Source of the DNA: Gossypium raimondii
Lineage: Eukaryota > Streptophyta > Magnoliopsida > Malvales > Malvaceae
Length of the DNA: 64,000 nucleotides
NCBI RefSeq assembly: GCF_025698545.1
Contig: NC_068569.1
Location: 1,612,001-1,676,000, forward strand
Direction of reading: 5' to 3'
Of the stretch, positions 24,040 through 35,144 are shown piece after piece; position 1 is the stretch's first letter; each line of letters starts with the position of its first letter. The position numbers were made by a program, and so were the translations under genes. The notes below the pieces were generated by a model, which was not told the DNA's origin, searched no databases, and saw only the letters and a program-made list of their open reading frames with translations.

Positions 24040-24177
24040 GCACTTATGGCATCCGTTCAAACCCAACTCAAGTTTCAGATTGAATTTTAGTATAATTCAA
24101 CCACAACCACAAGCCACCACTAGACCCATTTTGAAACCACAGTTCCTCCTTTGTTACAGTACAGAAGTAGAAGGAAA

Positions 24178-24378
24178 ATGTCAGCTTTATCCAAGGTTGT
24201 TGCTTCATGGTGCAAGAAGCATGTAGATGGAGACGATGATGACAATGATTTTGACTATGCTCCCGCAGCATGCATGGAAGGCGATGGCGACGATGATGAT
24301 GGAGACTATGACTATGCTCCAGCAGCTTCTCTCGAGGGTGATGATGATGGCAACTATGATTATGCTCCAGCGGCATGA
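24178..24378 (+). CDS. IMA: IRON MAN peptide B2 with three concatenated motifs
   Basis: 66 residues, close to B1: N-terminus MSALSKVVASWCKKHVD, then GDDDDNDFDYAPAA, GDDDDGDYDYAPAA and a third, shorter GDDDGNYDYAPAA. All three keep the YDYAPAA or FDYAPAA end, so this is the most canonical copy of the cluster. The ATG at 24178 is shared with B1 and B3. The open frame continues nine codons upstream from 24151, a start not shared by the other copies. Confidence 0.88.
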   Translation: MSALSKVVASWCKKHVDGDDDDNDFDYAPAACMEGDGDDDDGDYDYAPAASLEGDDDGNYDYAPAA

Positions 24379-25250
24379 GTGAATATAAATAGTTAGTCCT
24401 TATGCTATTTGCTCTTAACAGCATCAAACCCTAATCATGGGGTTTCTAACCCAAAACTTTTTGCAATTCTATTATGGAGTAAGTTCTATGAGCGGCCCCC
24501 GATTGTGCAAATTTAAAGCACCTTATGATTGTGGGATTTTAAGGATTATTTTAAATGATATTCATGGAAAACATGGGATTATTTTAAATAATTTACGTTT
24601 AAGGATGATGATGATGATAGATGGCCATCATCACTATATTATTAACTACTCAACTAGCACTTTGTTCAGGTTATCGTGGAAGAAATTAAATAATATTATC
24701 TCAGTTTTGTACTTAAGCATAATCCAATTTTTTTAAAAGAATGTTTTATTGTCTGTTGGTGTCTTGGTAAATATCAGTCAAACAAGTCAATGTAGAGCTA
24801 ATTAATTACTGTTTCGTTAGGCCAAAAGGTCCAATCCAATGTTATTATTTTACATTAAAACCGAAAAATAATAATCAAAAGTGCTCGTGTTAAACTCATA
24901 TCTAAATACGAGTACGAGAATATTGTAAATTTGTAATGATATACCAAAGCACCTGAAAATGGAGCTTAAAAATCTCTCAACACACGATGAGTTTGAAGGA
25001 CTACGGCATAATATTCCTAAACAAACAACAGGATTATTTATCTTCAACTACATGTTAGCAGAAAAAGATACCTGCTAGGAAAGGCCATAATTCCATGAAT
25101 ATCAGCAATTCAATGAATATATGCCATGAACAATTATGAAATTAAGAAAAGAAAATTCTTAACAAAAATCTGATTTCAATGTAGGTTCCCCTCCTAATAA
25201 ACAATAGTTTACAAATTTCAGTCAAAATCTCAACATACTAGGGGATAGAA
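24379..25250. other. 3' flank of IMA B2
   Basis: Homologous to the regions after B1 and B3 (GGGTTTCTAACCCAAAACTT, GTTGGTGT..GGTAAATATCAGT, AGTCAATGTAGAGCTAATTA). No gene was seen. The B-type block ends where an LTR begins. Confidence 0.55.
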
Positions 25251-26599
25251 TGTAACAGTCCAATTTTTAGTGGTGTCGGAAATTTAACAGTGGTTTGAGA
25301 CCACTAAATCCGACAAGTGAGCTCGTAAATTTTATTATATAGTGGTTATGAGTCGATTTTGAATTTAGGAAGGCTTATGAATTAGTGAATTTATACTTTA
25401 GAAATATTTATTAGATTAATTAGTTTTGAAAACGAGGTATCGAGACCTCGATTTTATAAATCGAGCTGTAAATATTTTTATAAATATTTATAGAGTGTCA
25501 TTAAGGTAGTATTAAAGTTTCTTTAGCAAATTTTAATGTTTCGATAGTTAATTAACTAAAAAGAACTAAATTGAAAAGGTCCAAAACTTGCTAATTAAAG
25601 AAATAGTGATTAAATGGCTTAATTAATGAACAAACGAGGACTTAAGGAGCAATTATACCTATATTAAAGGCATGACGCGGCATAAGCAGAAAAGAAAACA
25701 AAAATCATGTGATTAAAGGGCAAAATTGTAAATTTTATGAAATTAACTTAAATAAATTGAATTCTAAACTTTTCTAGGCTATTCTTCTTCTAATTTTCAG
25801 TCCAAAAACGTCATTGAAGGTCTTCTAAGCTGTTTTTTCGTATTTTTGCATCATGTGAATTCAATTCTTGCTCTTTTCTTGTATTTTTTGTGTTTTTAAG
25901 ACTTTTACAATTAGGTCCAACTATCTAATTCATTAGTTTTCGATTTTATGGGTAATTTTTAAAGCTAACATTTATGATTTCTGGATTTTATGATGAATTA
26001 ATATGGATTTTAAGTTTTAATTTTGTTATATGATGATTTTATCAAGTAATTTCAATAGAAATTGATTTTAGGACCAAATTGTGAAAAATATTAAATATTA
26101 GGGTTTGGTATTGAAGTATATTTATTAAAGGCTGTGTAATAGCTTATAATATTTAGATAAAGTGTTAATTGAGAAAAATTAGCTCGTTTGATGAGTTAAT
26201 TGGTGAGGGACTAAATTGAAAAAACTATAAAAGTTGGGGTAATTGCATAATTTCGAAATTTGAAGGGTATAAATTGTGAAGTGGACTGAGATTGAGTTAT
26301 ATGCTAATGAATGAAAAGTTTTATATTCTAGATCAAGAGCTCGTAGATCAACGAGAAAAATGGAAATTAGCCGAGTAGTCTCTAAACTATTACCAATTTT
26401 ACAATCCAACCCAGGTAAGTTCATATAGTTAAACTTTCATTATTATTTGTTAATTTAGGAATGGTATAATATATTTATTAATATTTTGTTGTTGAAATTA
26501 ATATTATTGTAAAAGTATGAAAATTGAATTGAATGTTTTAAACTAGTAGAACGCAGGATTGAGTACGATCGTTCCGTGGCAAAGAATGAATTGACGAAT

Positions 26600-26960
26600 A
26601 AGACCATGGTTGGACCATGGAAATGTTTAATGAAAAGACCATAACTGGGTTATGACACTTTGAATGTAAGACCATGGTTGGACCATGGAAATGTTTAATG
26701 AAAAGACCATAACTGGGTTATGACACTTTGAATGTAAGACCATGGTTGGACCATGGCAGTATAGATACATGTGTAAGACCATAACTGGGCTATGGCATTC
26801 TGATAATAAGACCATAATTGGGTTATGGCACTACAAATGTAAGAACATAACTGGGCTATGGCATTCTGATGATAAGACCATAACTGGGTTGTGACACTAC
26901 AAATGTAAGATCATGGCAGGGACATGGCAATGCATGTGTAAGACCATAGTTGGACTATAG
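26600..26960 (+). repeat. Tandem repeat of about 33-35 bp, inside the LTR
   Basis: The unit has the form TAAGACCATAACTGGGTTAT followed by GGCAC and a short spacer, repeated about ten times with alternation between ACCATGGTTGGACCATGG and ACCATAACTGGGTTATG. Each unit holds a small inverted repeat (CCAT..ATGG). Inverted counterparts are at about 29045-29330. Confidence 0.75.
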
Positions 26961-27617
26961 CACAAAAAGAACGATATACTCATATTCGTAAGTTGTTCTT
27001 CGATTCAGTAAGAAATGGTAAGAGACTTATGTGATTGAATTGAAAGATTTATAGATTATTATTGATATTGATCTGAAGGAAGTGTGTTTATTGATTATAT
27101 TGTATTTGACAGGGAAAAATGTATGATTTATTTACAATTTAATTTATTATATTATATTAAGTTCGGTAAGATCAATGTTTAACCTATTGAACTTACTAAG
27201 CTTCATTAAGCTTACTCGTGTTGTTTAATGTTCTTGTAGATTAACATGTAGTCGAAAGATCAGATCAACACATCAAGTTACACTATCCAGTTTAATTTGG
27301 TAATTTTTGCAATGTAAATTTTGGTTTATATGGTATGTATAGGGTTGAATTGCCAATGATATAATTTGAAATGTGGTTGTGAATTATATATATTGTATGT
27401 ATGTTTACGTAATTAGTAGTAGAATTTGATAAATCAATGAAATGAGTTAAATAGGTAGGTATAAGTAAATGAAATATTTGTGATGTTATGTCATGTTGAG
27501 AACATGTTTTAGTTTGTATTGATTGCTTGGTTAGGATATATTGGTGTATGTGAATGTTGAGTACAGGTTAACATCAAAATGGGTGAGAAAAGTAGCCTTA
27601 AAATGACCTATTTTCTT

Positions 27618-27980
27618 CCACACGGGCAGAGACACGGGTGTGTGTCTCAGCCATGTCTGACACACGGCCTGGTACATGGGCGTGTAGTCTGGTCGTGTGT
27701 CCCCAGCACATTGAATTTCAAAACAGAATACCCAGGTTTTTACACACGGCCTAGCACACAGGCGTGTGGCTTGGCCGTGTGACCCCTGCACCTTAATTTC
27801 ATAAATTAGTTACCCACACGGCCTGGTACGCGGGCGTGTGACTTGGCCGTGTGACCCAAGTCAAATAGTTATACGGGTAAGGACATGAGCTAGGACACGA
27901 CCGTGTGCCTTATATCAAATGCCCACACGGGCGTGTCTCCTACCCGTGTGAGTCACACAACCACATGGGCGTGTGTTCCC
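27618..27980 (+). repeat. CACACGG / CGTGTG minisatellite within the LTR
   Basis: Repeated palindromic units such as ACACGGCCTGGTACACGGGC alternating with CGTGTGACTTGGCCGTGTG. This GC-rich block in an AT-rich LTR is typical of cotton gypsy LTRs (from memory, not searched). A shorter inverted version is at about 28315-28400. Confidence 0.65.
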
Positions 27981-28073
27981 TACTTCTAAGAAAATTTTTG
28001 AGATTTTAGGAAAAATTCCCTGAGTACCCGGTTTAGTCCCGATTCACTTCTAAGATGAATATTGGACCTCGAG

Positions 28074-30647
28074 TGTAACACCCCTAAGCCTTATCTGTCA
28101 CCGAAACAGGGTTACGGAGCATTACCGAACTTTACAAATTAAATACGGACATTTCCCAACCTTTGTTACACATACTAAGAATCAATCATATAACACTCAT
28201 ATTATCCCTTAGATAGACCCTCGAGGCCCAATATTCACCTTAGAAGTGAATCGGGATTAAACCGGGTACTCAAGGAATTTTTCCCAAAATCTCAAAAATT
28301 TTCTTAAAAGTAGGGGACACACGGCAAGACTACACGCCCATGTGCTAGGCCGTGTGTCACACATGGCTGAGACACACGCTCGTGTCCCTGCCTATGTGGA
28401 CAAAAATAGGTCATTTTAAGGCCACTTTTCTCACCCATTTTGACATTACCTGCACTCAACATTCACATACACCAATATATCCCAACCAAACAATCAATAC
28501 AAACTAAAACATGTTCTCAACATGACATAACAGCACAAATATTTCATTTACTTATACCTACCTATTTAACTCATTTCATTGATTTATCAAATTCTACTAC
28601 TAATTACATAAACATACATAGAATATATATTATTTACAACCACATTTCAAATTATATCATTGCCAATTCAACCTTATACATGTCATATAAACCAAAATTT
28701 ACATTGCAAAAATTACCAAATTAAACTGGATAGTGTAGCTTGATGTGTTGGTCCGATCTTCCGACTACATGTTAATCTATAAGAATATTAAACAACACGA
28801 GTAAGCTTAATGAAGCTTAGTAAGTTCAATAGGTTAAACATTGATCTTACCGAACTTAATATAATATAATAAATTAAATTGTAAATAAATCATACATTTT
28901 TCCCTGTCAAATACAATATAATCAATAAACACACTTCCTTCAGATCAATATCAATAATAATCTATAAATCTTTCAATTCAATCACATAAGTCTCTTACAA
29001 TTTCTTACTAAATCAAAGAACGGCTTACGAATATGAGTGTATCGTTCTTTTTGTGCCATAGTCCAACTATGGTCTTACACATGCATTGCCATATCTCTGC
29101 CATGGTCTTACATTTGTAGTGTCATAACCTAGTTATGGTCTTATCATTAGAATGTCATAGCCCAGCTATAGTATTACACGTATCTATACTGCCATGATCC
29201 AACCATGGTCTTACATTCAAAGTGCCATAACCCAGTTATGGTCTTTTCATTAAAATGTTACAGCCCAGCTATGGTCTTATATTTAAACATTGTCATGGCC
29301 CAACTATGATCTTATCTGTCAATTCATTCTTTGCCACGGAACAATCGTACTCAATCCTGCATTCTACTCATTTTAAAAATTCAATTCAATTTTCATACTT
29401 TTACAATAATCTTAATTTTAACAACAAAATATGAATAAATGCATTATATCATTCCTAAATTAACAAAAAATCATGAAATTTTAACCATATGAACTTACCT
29501 GGGTTGGATTGTAAAATTGGTAATAGTTAAGAGACTACTCGATTAATTTCCCTTTTTTCGTTGATCTAAGAGATATTGATCTAGAATGTAAATTTTTCAT
29601 TCATTAGCATATATTTCAATTTCAGTCCACTTCACAATTTATACCTCTCAAATTTTGAAATTACACAATTTTCCTAACTTTTACAATTTTGTAATTTAGT
29701 CCTCACCAATTAACTCATCAAATGAGATAATTTTTTAATTAACACTTTATCTAAATATTATAAGCTATTACACAGCCTTTGATAAATATAATTTAATACC
29801 AAACCCTAAGATTTAATCTTTTCACAATTTGGTCCTAAAATTAATTTCTATTGAAATTACTTGATAAGATCTTCATATAACAAAATTAAAACTTCAAATC
29901 CATGTTAGTTAATCACAAACATCCATTAATCATCAATGTTAACTTTCAAAATCACCCATAAAATCAAAAACTAATGCATTAGATAGTTGGACCTAATTGT
30001 AAAAGTCTTAAATACACAAAATTACAAAAAAGAGTAAGAATTGAACTCACATGATGCAAAAATATGAAAAACCAGCTTAGAGGACCTTTAATGGCATTTT
30101 TGGATTGAAAATTAGAAAAGAATAGCCTAGAAAAATTTAAAATTTAATTTATTTAAGTTAATTTCACAAAATTTACAATTTTACCCTTTAATCACATGAT
30201 TTTTGTTTTCTTTTCTGCTTATGCCGCCTCATGCCTTTATGTTAGGCATAATTTCTACTTAATTCCTCTTTTGTTCATTAATTAAGCCATTTAATCACTA
30301 TTTCTTTAATTAGCAAGTTTTTCATATTTTTCAATTTAGTCCTTTTAGTTAATTAACTATCGAAACGTTAAAATTTTCTAACGAAACTTTAAAACTACCT
30401 TAATGACACTCCGTAAATATTTATAAAAATATTTACAGCTCGATTTATAAAATCGAGGTCTCGATACCTTGTTTTCAAAACCAATTAATCTAACAAATAT
30501 TTCTAAAGCATAATTCACTAATTTATAAGCCTCCCTAAATTCACAATCGACTCATAAACACTATATAATAAAATTTACGAACTCACTTGTCAAATTTAGT
30601 GGCCTCGAGCCACTGTTTCCGACACCACTGAAAATTGGGTTGTTACA
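28074..30647 (-). mobile_element. Inner solo LTR inserted in reverse orientation
   Basis: On the plus strand it reads TGTAACACCCCTAAGCC to GGGTTGTTACA and is bounded by the perfect 5-bp duplication TCGAG (28069-28073 and 30648-30652). The sequence is the reverse complement of the same LTR family, so 25251-28073 and 28074-30647 form a near-palindrome of more than 5 kb. No coding region was found. Confidence 0.85.
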
Positions 30648-30917
30648 TCGAGGGTCCATCTAAAGAACAATACGAGTGTTATATGATTGATTCTTAGTAT
30701 GTGTAACAAAGGTTGGGAAATGTCCGTATTTAATTCGTAAAGTTCGGTAATGCTCCGTAACCTTATTCCAATGACAGATAAGGGTTAGGGGTGTTACATG
30801 GAACATGCTGGACAACCCAGTTTTCCATTTTTCTCCATCTAATATAAACTAAACGAGAGGGAGAAAATTTGACAACTTCAAATTAAGAATACGGACACAA
30901 TGTTATTGTCTCTACAG

Positions 30918-31060
30918 AGTGGAATTCTTTGCTTCAAATTTTACCAGCCGTTGAGGCATTCGTAGTCCCATCTCAACATTCCCATTGGTCCTGCAAGCAC
31001 TAAGCAAGGAACCATGAAGGGGCACAATGGTTTCATTATCTATGCTTTGGCAAATCTTGT
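30918..31060 (-). pseudogene. Fragment of the neighbouring PPR gene
   Basis: The minus frame reads DNETIVPLHGSLLSACRTNG and then NVEMGLRMPQRLVKFE, nearly matching the C-terminal part of the PPR gene at 33279-35144 (DNETIVPLYGSLLSACRTYG). Both ends are broken. It sits directly before the B3 IMA block, which fits a duplicated segment boundary. Confidence 0.85.
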
Positions 31061-31139
31061 GCTTATGTATATTCTGAGTGGATACATTAATTTGACCTTC
31101 ATCTGAAAACATTGAGAAAAATAGGCCACCACTGTTTGA

Positions 31140-31516
31140 CTTTAGCTAGTTCCAAATCACATTTTAGAAGATAATGAGCCTCACTTTTCATATCCTGCGA
31201 AATCTGCCATATGATTTTTTCGGTTTGTATTGTCACTGTCTAGGCCACCACCATGTCCTAAAGGATCTTACACTTGGCCCTACGCATACACCCAAAGATG
31301 ACTTTACTAAACATCAAAGGCCATTTATAAGATGCAGAGGACAATTTGCTGAGTTGCCAGATACTCAGCTTAGATGGCTGGACCACGTAGCGTCACCTGA
31401 GCTCGGAATTTGGTCTTGCACAAGGCAGCACGACCTTTGGTCTTTAGTCCACGCTCTTCGCGTGCTAGCCTTGAGGCATAAAGAGGTTATCCACCATCTC
31501 TACCAAGACCACCATC
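31140..31516 (+). promoter_or_regulatory. Conserved IMA subtype-B promoter, copy B3
   Basis: A more diverged copy of the B promoter: CACATTTTAG replaces the CACATG site, there is an extra stretch around 31255-31300, and CACGTAGCG replaces CGCGTACCG. The CTCTTCGCGTGCTAGCC and ACCACCATCTATATAAG parts remain. Confidence 0.55.
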
Positions 31517-31524
31517 TATATAAG
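31517..31524 (+). promoter_or_regulatory. TATA box of IMA gene B3
   Basis: TATATAAG in the context shared with B1, 173 nt before the ATG. Confidence 0.65.
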
Positions 31525-31696
31525 CACTTCTGGAATCCTTTCAAACCCAATACAAGTTACGGATTGAATAATTCAACACCAAACACAATCCACCATCAAA
31601 CCAGCTGACCTTAGAAATAAACCAAAGTTCCATTTTTAAACCCCCTGCTCTCCCCATTCCTACTTCGTAGTTCGTAACGGAAGCAGTACAAAGAAA

Positions 31697-31855
31697 ATGT
31701 CACCATTTTCCAAGGTTGTTGCTTCATCGTGCAAGAAGCATGTAGATGGAGATTATGATGACAATGATGGATTTGACTATGCTCCCATAGCATGCATGGA
31801 AGGAAATGGCGATGATGATGATGATGACAGCTATGATTATGATCCTGCTGCATAA
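31697..31855 (+). CDS. IMA: IRON MAN peptide B3 with two diverged motifs
   Basis: 52 residues: MSPFSKVVASSCKKHVD, then GDYDDNDGFDYAPIA and GDDDDDDSYDYDPAA. Compared with B1 and B2 it lacks the third motif, and both remaining motifs have changes at otherwise fixed positions (APAA to APIA; YAPAA to YDPAA; DDDD to DYDD in the first). The frame is open and the ATG, TATA box and 3' flank are conserved. It may be a weakened or decaying copy. Confidence 0.8.
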   Translation: MSPFSKVVASSCKKHVDGDYDDNDGFDYAPIACMEGNGDDDDDDSYDYDPAA

Positions 31856-33278
31856 GTAGATAAATAGTTCGTACTTACGCTATTTACTCTTAACAGCATC
31901 AAACCCTAATCACGGGGTTTCTAACCCAAAACTTTTTGCAGTTCTATTATGGAGTAAGGTCTATGAGTGGACCCCCATGTGCTGATTTAAAGCTCCTTAT
32001 GATTGTGACATTTAACGATAACATGGGATGTATTTTATGTCAGCTATCGTTATTATTTTAGCAATCAGTGACAAATGTTAATCTCATGCATTTTATATGT
32101 TTACTGATAATGATAGATGGTCACCATCACTACATCATCAACTACTCAACTAGAGCTTTGTTGAGGTTGCAGTGGAAGAAATTAAATAATATTATTGCAG
32201 TTTTGTACTTAAGCATAATCCAATTTTTTAAAAGAATGTTTTCTTGTCTGTTGGTGTTATGGTAATATCAGTCCAGCAAGTCAATGTAGAGCTAATTAAT
32301 TACTGGTTTTATGGGGCTCAAAAGGTACAATCCAACTTCTGTTTTTTTTAAAGTAATCGTGTCCGACACATATCCAAATATGAGTGCAAGGATTGAAAAA
32401 AAAAAAAAAAACTGAACAAATGCATGTCAGACAGAGGAGACTCACACCCGAGTCTGAATCAATTCGGTTGCAATGGTATAAAAAACCCAACGAGCAGGCA
32501 CCTCAAATGGAGATTAAAAGTTTGACCTTACCAGGCAAGCCCTGTCTCTTAACACGTTATGTGCAAACTCAATCCTAGAAGACCATGTAGGCAAAAGTTG
32601 AACTACGTAGATGAATCCTTGTGCCACATAGCATTGTCAGTTTCTCCGTAATTAATTTAAAGGACTACGGCATAATATTACTAAACAGATCACAACTGGA
32701 ATATGTAACTTCAAATACAAGTTAGCAGAAAGGAGAGAGATACCTGCTAGGAAAGGCCGGCAATTGCTTAGGAGATCCATGAATATTAGCAATTCAATGC
32801 AGACAAGTAAACAACAATGAAAAAGAAATCCACAACCAAACATTAATATATGGCATGAACTCTTAAGAAATTAGCCAAAGAAAAATCTTAACAAAAATCT
32901 GGTTTCAATATAGATTTCCCTGTTAATAAACAATAGTTCACAGATTTCAGTCAAAACTCATATTCCTATGAACATGATGTTAGTGTCTGCACTGAGTTGA
33001 CAATTGTAAACTCATGCCTTTGTGTAATATTCAGATGATGATTTTAACATCTAAATCTGATACTAAATTTTAACAAGATACATGAAATGATTCTGTTGGA
33101 TCAAACCTAATGGAGATGTTGAATGACGCATGTTCCACCACAGACTTGGAGCAAATTTAAGCGTGCCTGTTAAAAACTGTTATGAAAACCTGCTTGAACA
33201 AGAAACCCAACCAGTAGTCCAATTGCCTCTTCTTGAAAATTTTGATTCCCCAACTTGGATTTTTTTTAAGCGACTGCT
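31856..33278. other. 3' flank of IMA B3 and spacer to the PPR gene
   Basis: Homologous to the flanks of B1 and B2, including TACCTGCTAGGAAAGGCC near 32741 (also near 17579 and 25070). Homology to the B1 flank runs to about 33105. It contains a poly-A run near 32395. No gene was seen. Confidence 0.5.
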
Positions 33279-35144
33279 TTATGATTGAGTTATTGCACCA
33301 TTGACTTTAATTGAGCTACAGCCAGGCACCTTTTTGACTCCAAGATCTTTCATCTTTTCTCTAACCTTTTTTACATCTTCCCATCTATCAGCAGATGCAT
33401 AGATATTGGACAGAAGTGTATGAACGCTTGAATCACTTGATTGAATTTCTACTAGCCGTTGAGCCATTCGTTCTCCCATCTCAACATTGCCATAGGTCCT
33501 GCAAGCACTAAGCAATGAACCATAAAGGGGCACAATGGTTTCATTATCTTTGCCTGGTATATCATCTATCAACTTCTCTACTTCAACTAACAGTCCAGCT
33601 CGACAAAGTAGGTCAATCAAACACGCATAGTGTTCCAACTTTGGCTCCATATGATACACTTTTGATATGGAATCAAAAACCTTACGACCTTCTTCAACCA
33701 ATCCTCCATGACTACAAGCACTTAAAACACCTATAAAGGTGATATCATCAGGTTTTTCATTGGTTTGTTCCATTTCCGAGAATAACTCGAGTGCCTTGCT
33801 TGTTTCCCCGTTAACTGCCATCCCGCATATAATTGAAGTCCAAGAGGCAGTATCCCTTTTTCTCAACCCATAGAATATCTCCAGAGCTTCCTCAATGCAG
33901 CCACACTTTGCATACATTTCGATAAGAGCTGTACCAACAACAGTGTCAAGAACAATACTATTTTCATTAAGGTAACCATGAATCCATTTCCCTTGCTCAA
34001 GAGCTCCCAACTTAGCACAACCAGTTAGGAGAGAAACCAAAACAAATTTATCTGGTTTAACCCTTTGGGCCTGCATTTCTTGAAACAGTCCAACTGCCTC
34101 ATCAAAACAGTTGAATTGCACATAACCATTAATCATGGCTGTCCAAAGAACTACATCCCTAACTGGACTTCTCTCAAATAACCGTCTAGCTTCAGCCAGC
34201 TGACCAACATTTACATAGCCAGAAACCATACTAGTCCAACAATTAACATTTTTACTCGGCATGTCATCAAAAAGTTTTCTGGCAATATCTAGACAACCAC
34301 ACTTGCAATACATGTCTAACAAAGCATTCCCCATTATAGTAGTCAATTCAAGTTCCTCCCTTGCATAATGGTCAATTTCCTTTCCAAGATCCAATCTTCC
34401 CAATGCCGTGCAAGCCGAAAGAGTACTAACAATTGTAGCCTCATTAGGCTTAACCAGACCCTCTTTTCTCATCAGCCCAAAAAGATTCACAGCATCTTCA
34501 AACTTCCCACACTTAACCAACCCAGAAATCAACACATTCCAGGCAACAACATCTCTTTGAGGCATTTCATCAAACAACTTCTTCGAACACCGAATCCGAC
34601 CCACTTGAACATACATATCCATAAGTGAATTAACGACATAAGCATCAAATTCAAGCCCAGATTTTGCTACTAACCCATGAATCTTTTGACCTTCAAAAAC
34701 AGCTCCCAAGCTTCCAATTGCCTTAAAAACGAAAGGATAGGTAAAACCATCGGGCCACAATCCTTGCTCTCTAAGCTTCCCAAAGACCAAGATTGCATTT
34801 TTATGACTACCCTTTTTCACAAACGTCTTGATCATCACATTGTAAATAAACAAAGATGGGTATTGAACGAGATTGAAGATCTTTTCAGCGTACCGAAAGG
34901 TTCCAAGAGTTGGGTCTGTACAAAAAGCTATGAGCTTGTTGAGAGTGTGGCTGTCTTGGTGCAGACCAAGTAGAAAGGTTTGGGCTTGGATTTGCTTAAG
35001 GTGGTTCATGGATTTGCAGCTTTTGAGAAGAGAGATGCATGATTGCTTGGTTAATGGAGAGTGAAACGAGAAAAGGCGTGGCTTTGATAAAATGTAATGG
35101 CGGGAAATGAAGTGAAATAACCGAAGCTGACTTTGAAGGAGCAT
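33279..35144 (-). CDS. PLS-class pentatricopeptide repeat protein (At1g31430-like)
   Basis: A single-exon CDS of 621 residues. The first approximately 35 residues are basic and Ser-rich, fitting an organelle targeting peptide, followed by PPR motifs throughout (for example DVVAWNVLISGLVKCGKFED, NCWTSMVSGYVNVGQLAEA) and a C-terminal E-type region ending in GVKKVPGCSSIKVNG. There is no DYW domain. PPR proteins bind organellar RNA for editing, splicing or stability. Start: the frame is open to 35357 but passes through a poly-Lys/poly-A run, so MLLQSQLRLFHF at 35144 is the likelier start, just before targeting-like sequence. Part of this gene is copied at 30918-31060. Confidence 0.9.
   Translation of the reverse strand: MLLQSQLRLFHFISRHYILSKPRLFSFHSPLTKQSCISLLKSCKSMNHLKQIQAQTFLLGLHQDSHTLNKLIAFCTDPTLGTFRYAEKIFNLVQYPSLFIYNVMIKTFVKKGSHKNAILVFGKLREQGLWPDGFTYPFVFKAIGSLGAVFEGQKIHGLVAKSGLEFDAYVVNSLMDMYVQVGRIRCSKKLFDEMPQRDVVAWNVLISGLVKCGKFEDAVNLFGLMRKEGLVKPNEATIVSTLSACTALGRLDLGKEIDHYAREELELTTIMGNALLDMYCKCGCLDIARKLFDDMPSKNVNCWTSMVSGYVNVGQLAEARRLFERSPVRDVVLWTAMINGYVQFNCFDEAVGLFQEMQAQRVKPDKFVLVSLLTGCAKLGALEQGKWIHGYLNENSIVLDTVVGTALIEMYAKCGCIEEALEIFYGLRKRDTASWTSIICGMAVNGETSKALELFSEMEQTNEKPDDITFIGVLSACSHGGLVEEGRKVFDSISKVYHMEPKLEHYACLIDLLCRAGLLVEVEKLIDDIPGKDNETIVPLYGSLLSACRTYGNVEMGERMAQRLVEIQSSDSSVHTLLSNIYASADRWEDVKKVREKMKDLGVKKVPGCSSIKVNGAITQS

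Larger units (their letters stand above)
25251..30798 (+). mobile_element. Outer solo LTR, split by an inverted LTR insertion
   Basis: It starts TGTAACAGTCC at 25251 and ends GGGGTGTTACA at 30798. Its own sequence is 25251-28073 plus 30653-30798. Flanks are TAGAA (left) and TGGAA (right), a one-mismatch target duplication. It belongs to the same family as 17834-20512 and carries no gag/pol frame. It occupies the gap between the B2 and B3 IMA blocks. Confidence 0.75.

Noticed and set aside
27531-27791. ORFs on both strands over the CACACGG repeat
   Set aside because: Product of the minisatellite; repeated codons without protein features.
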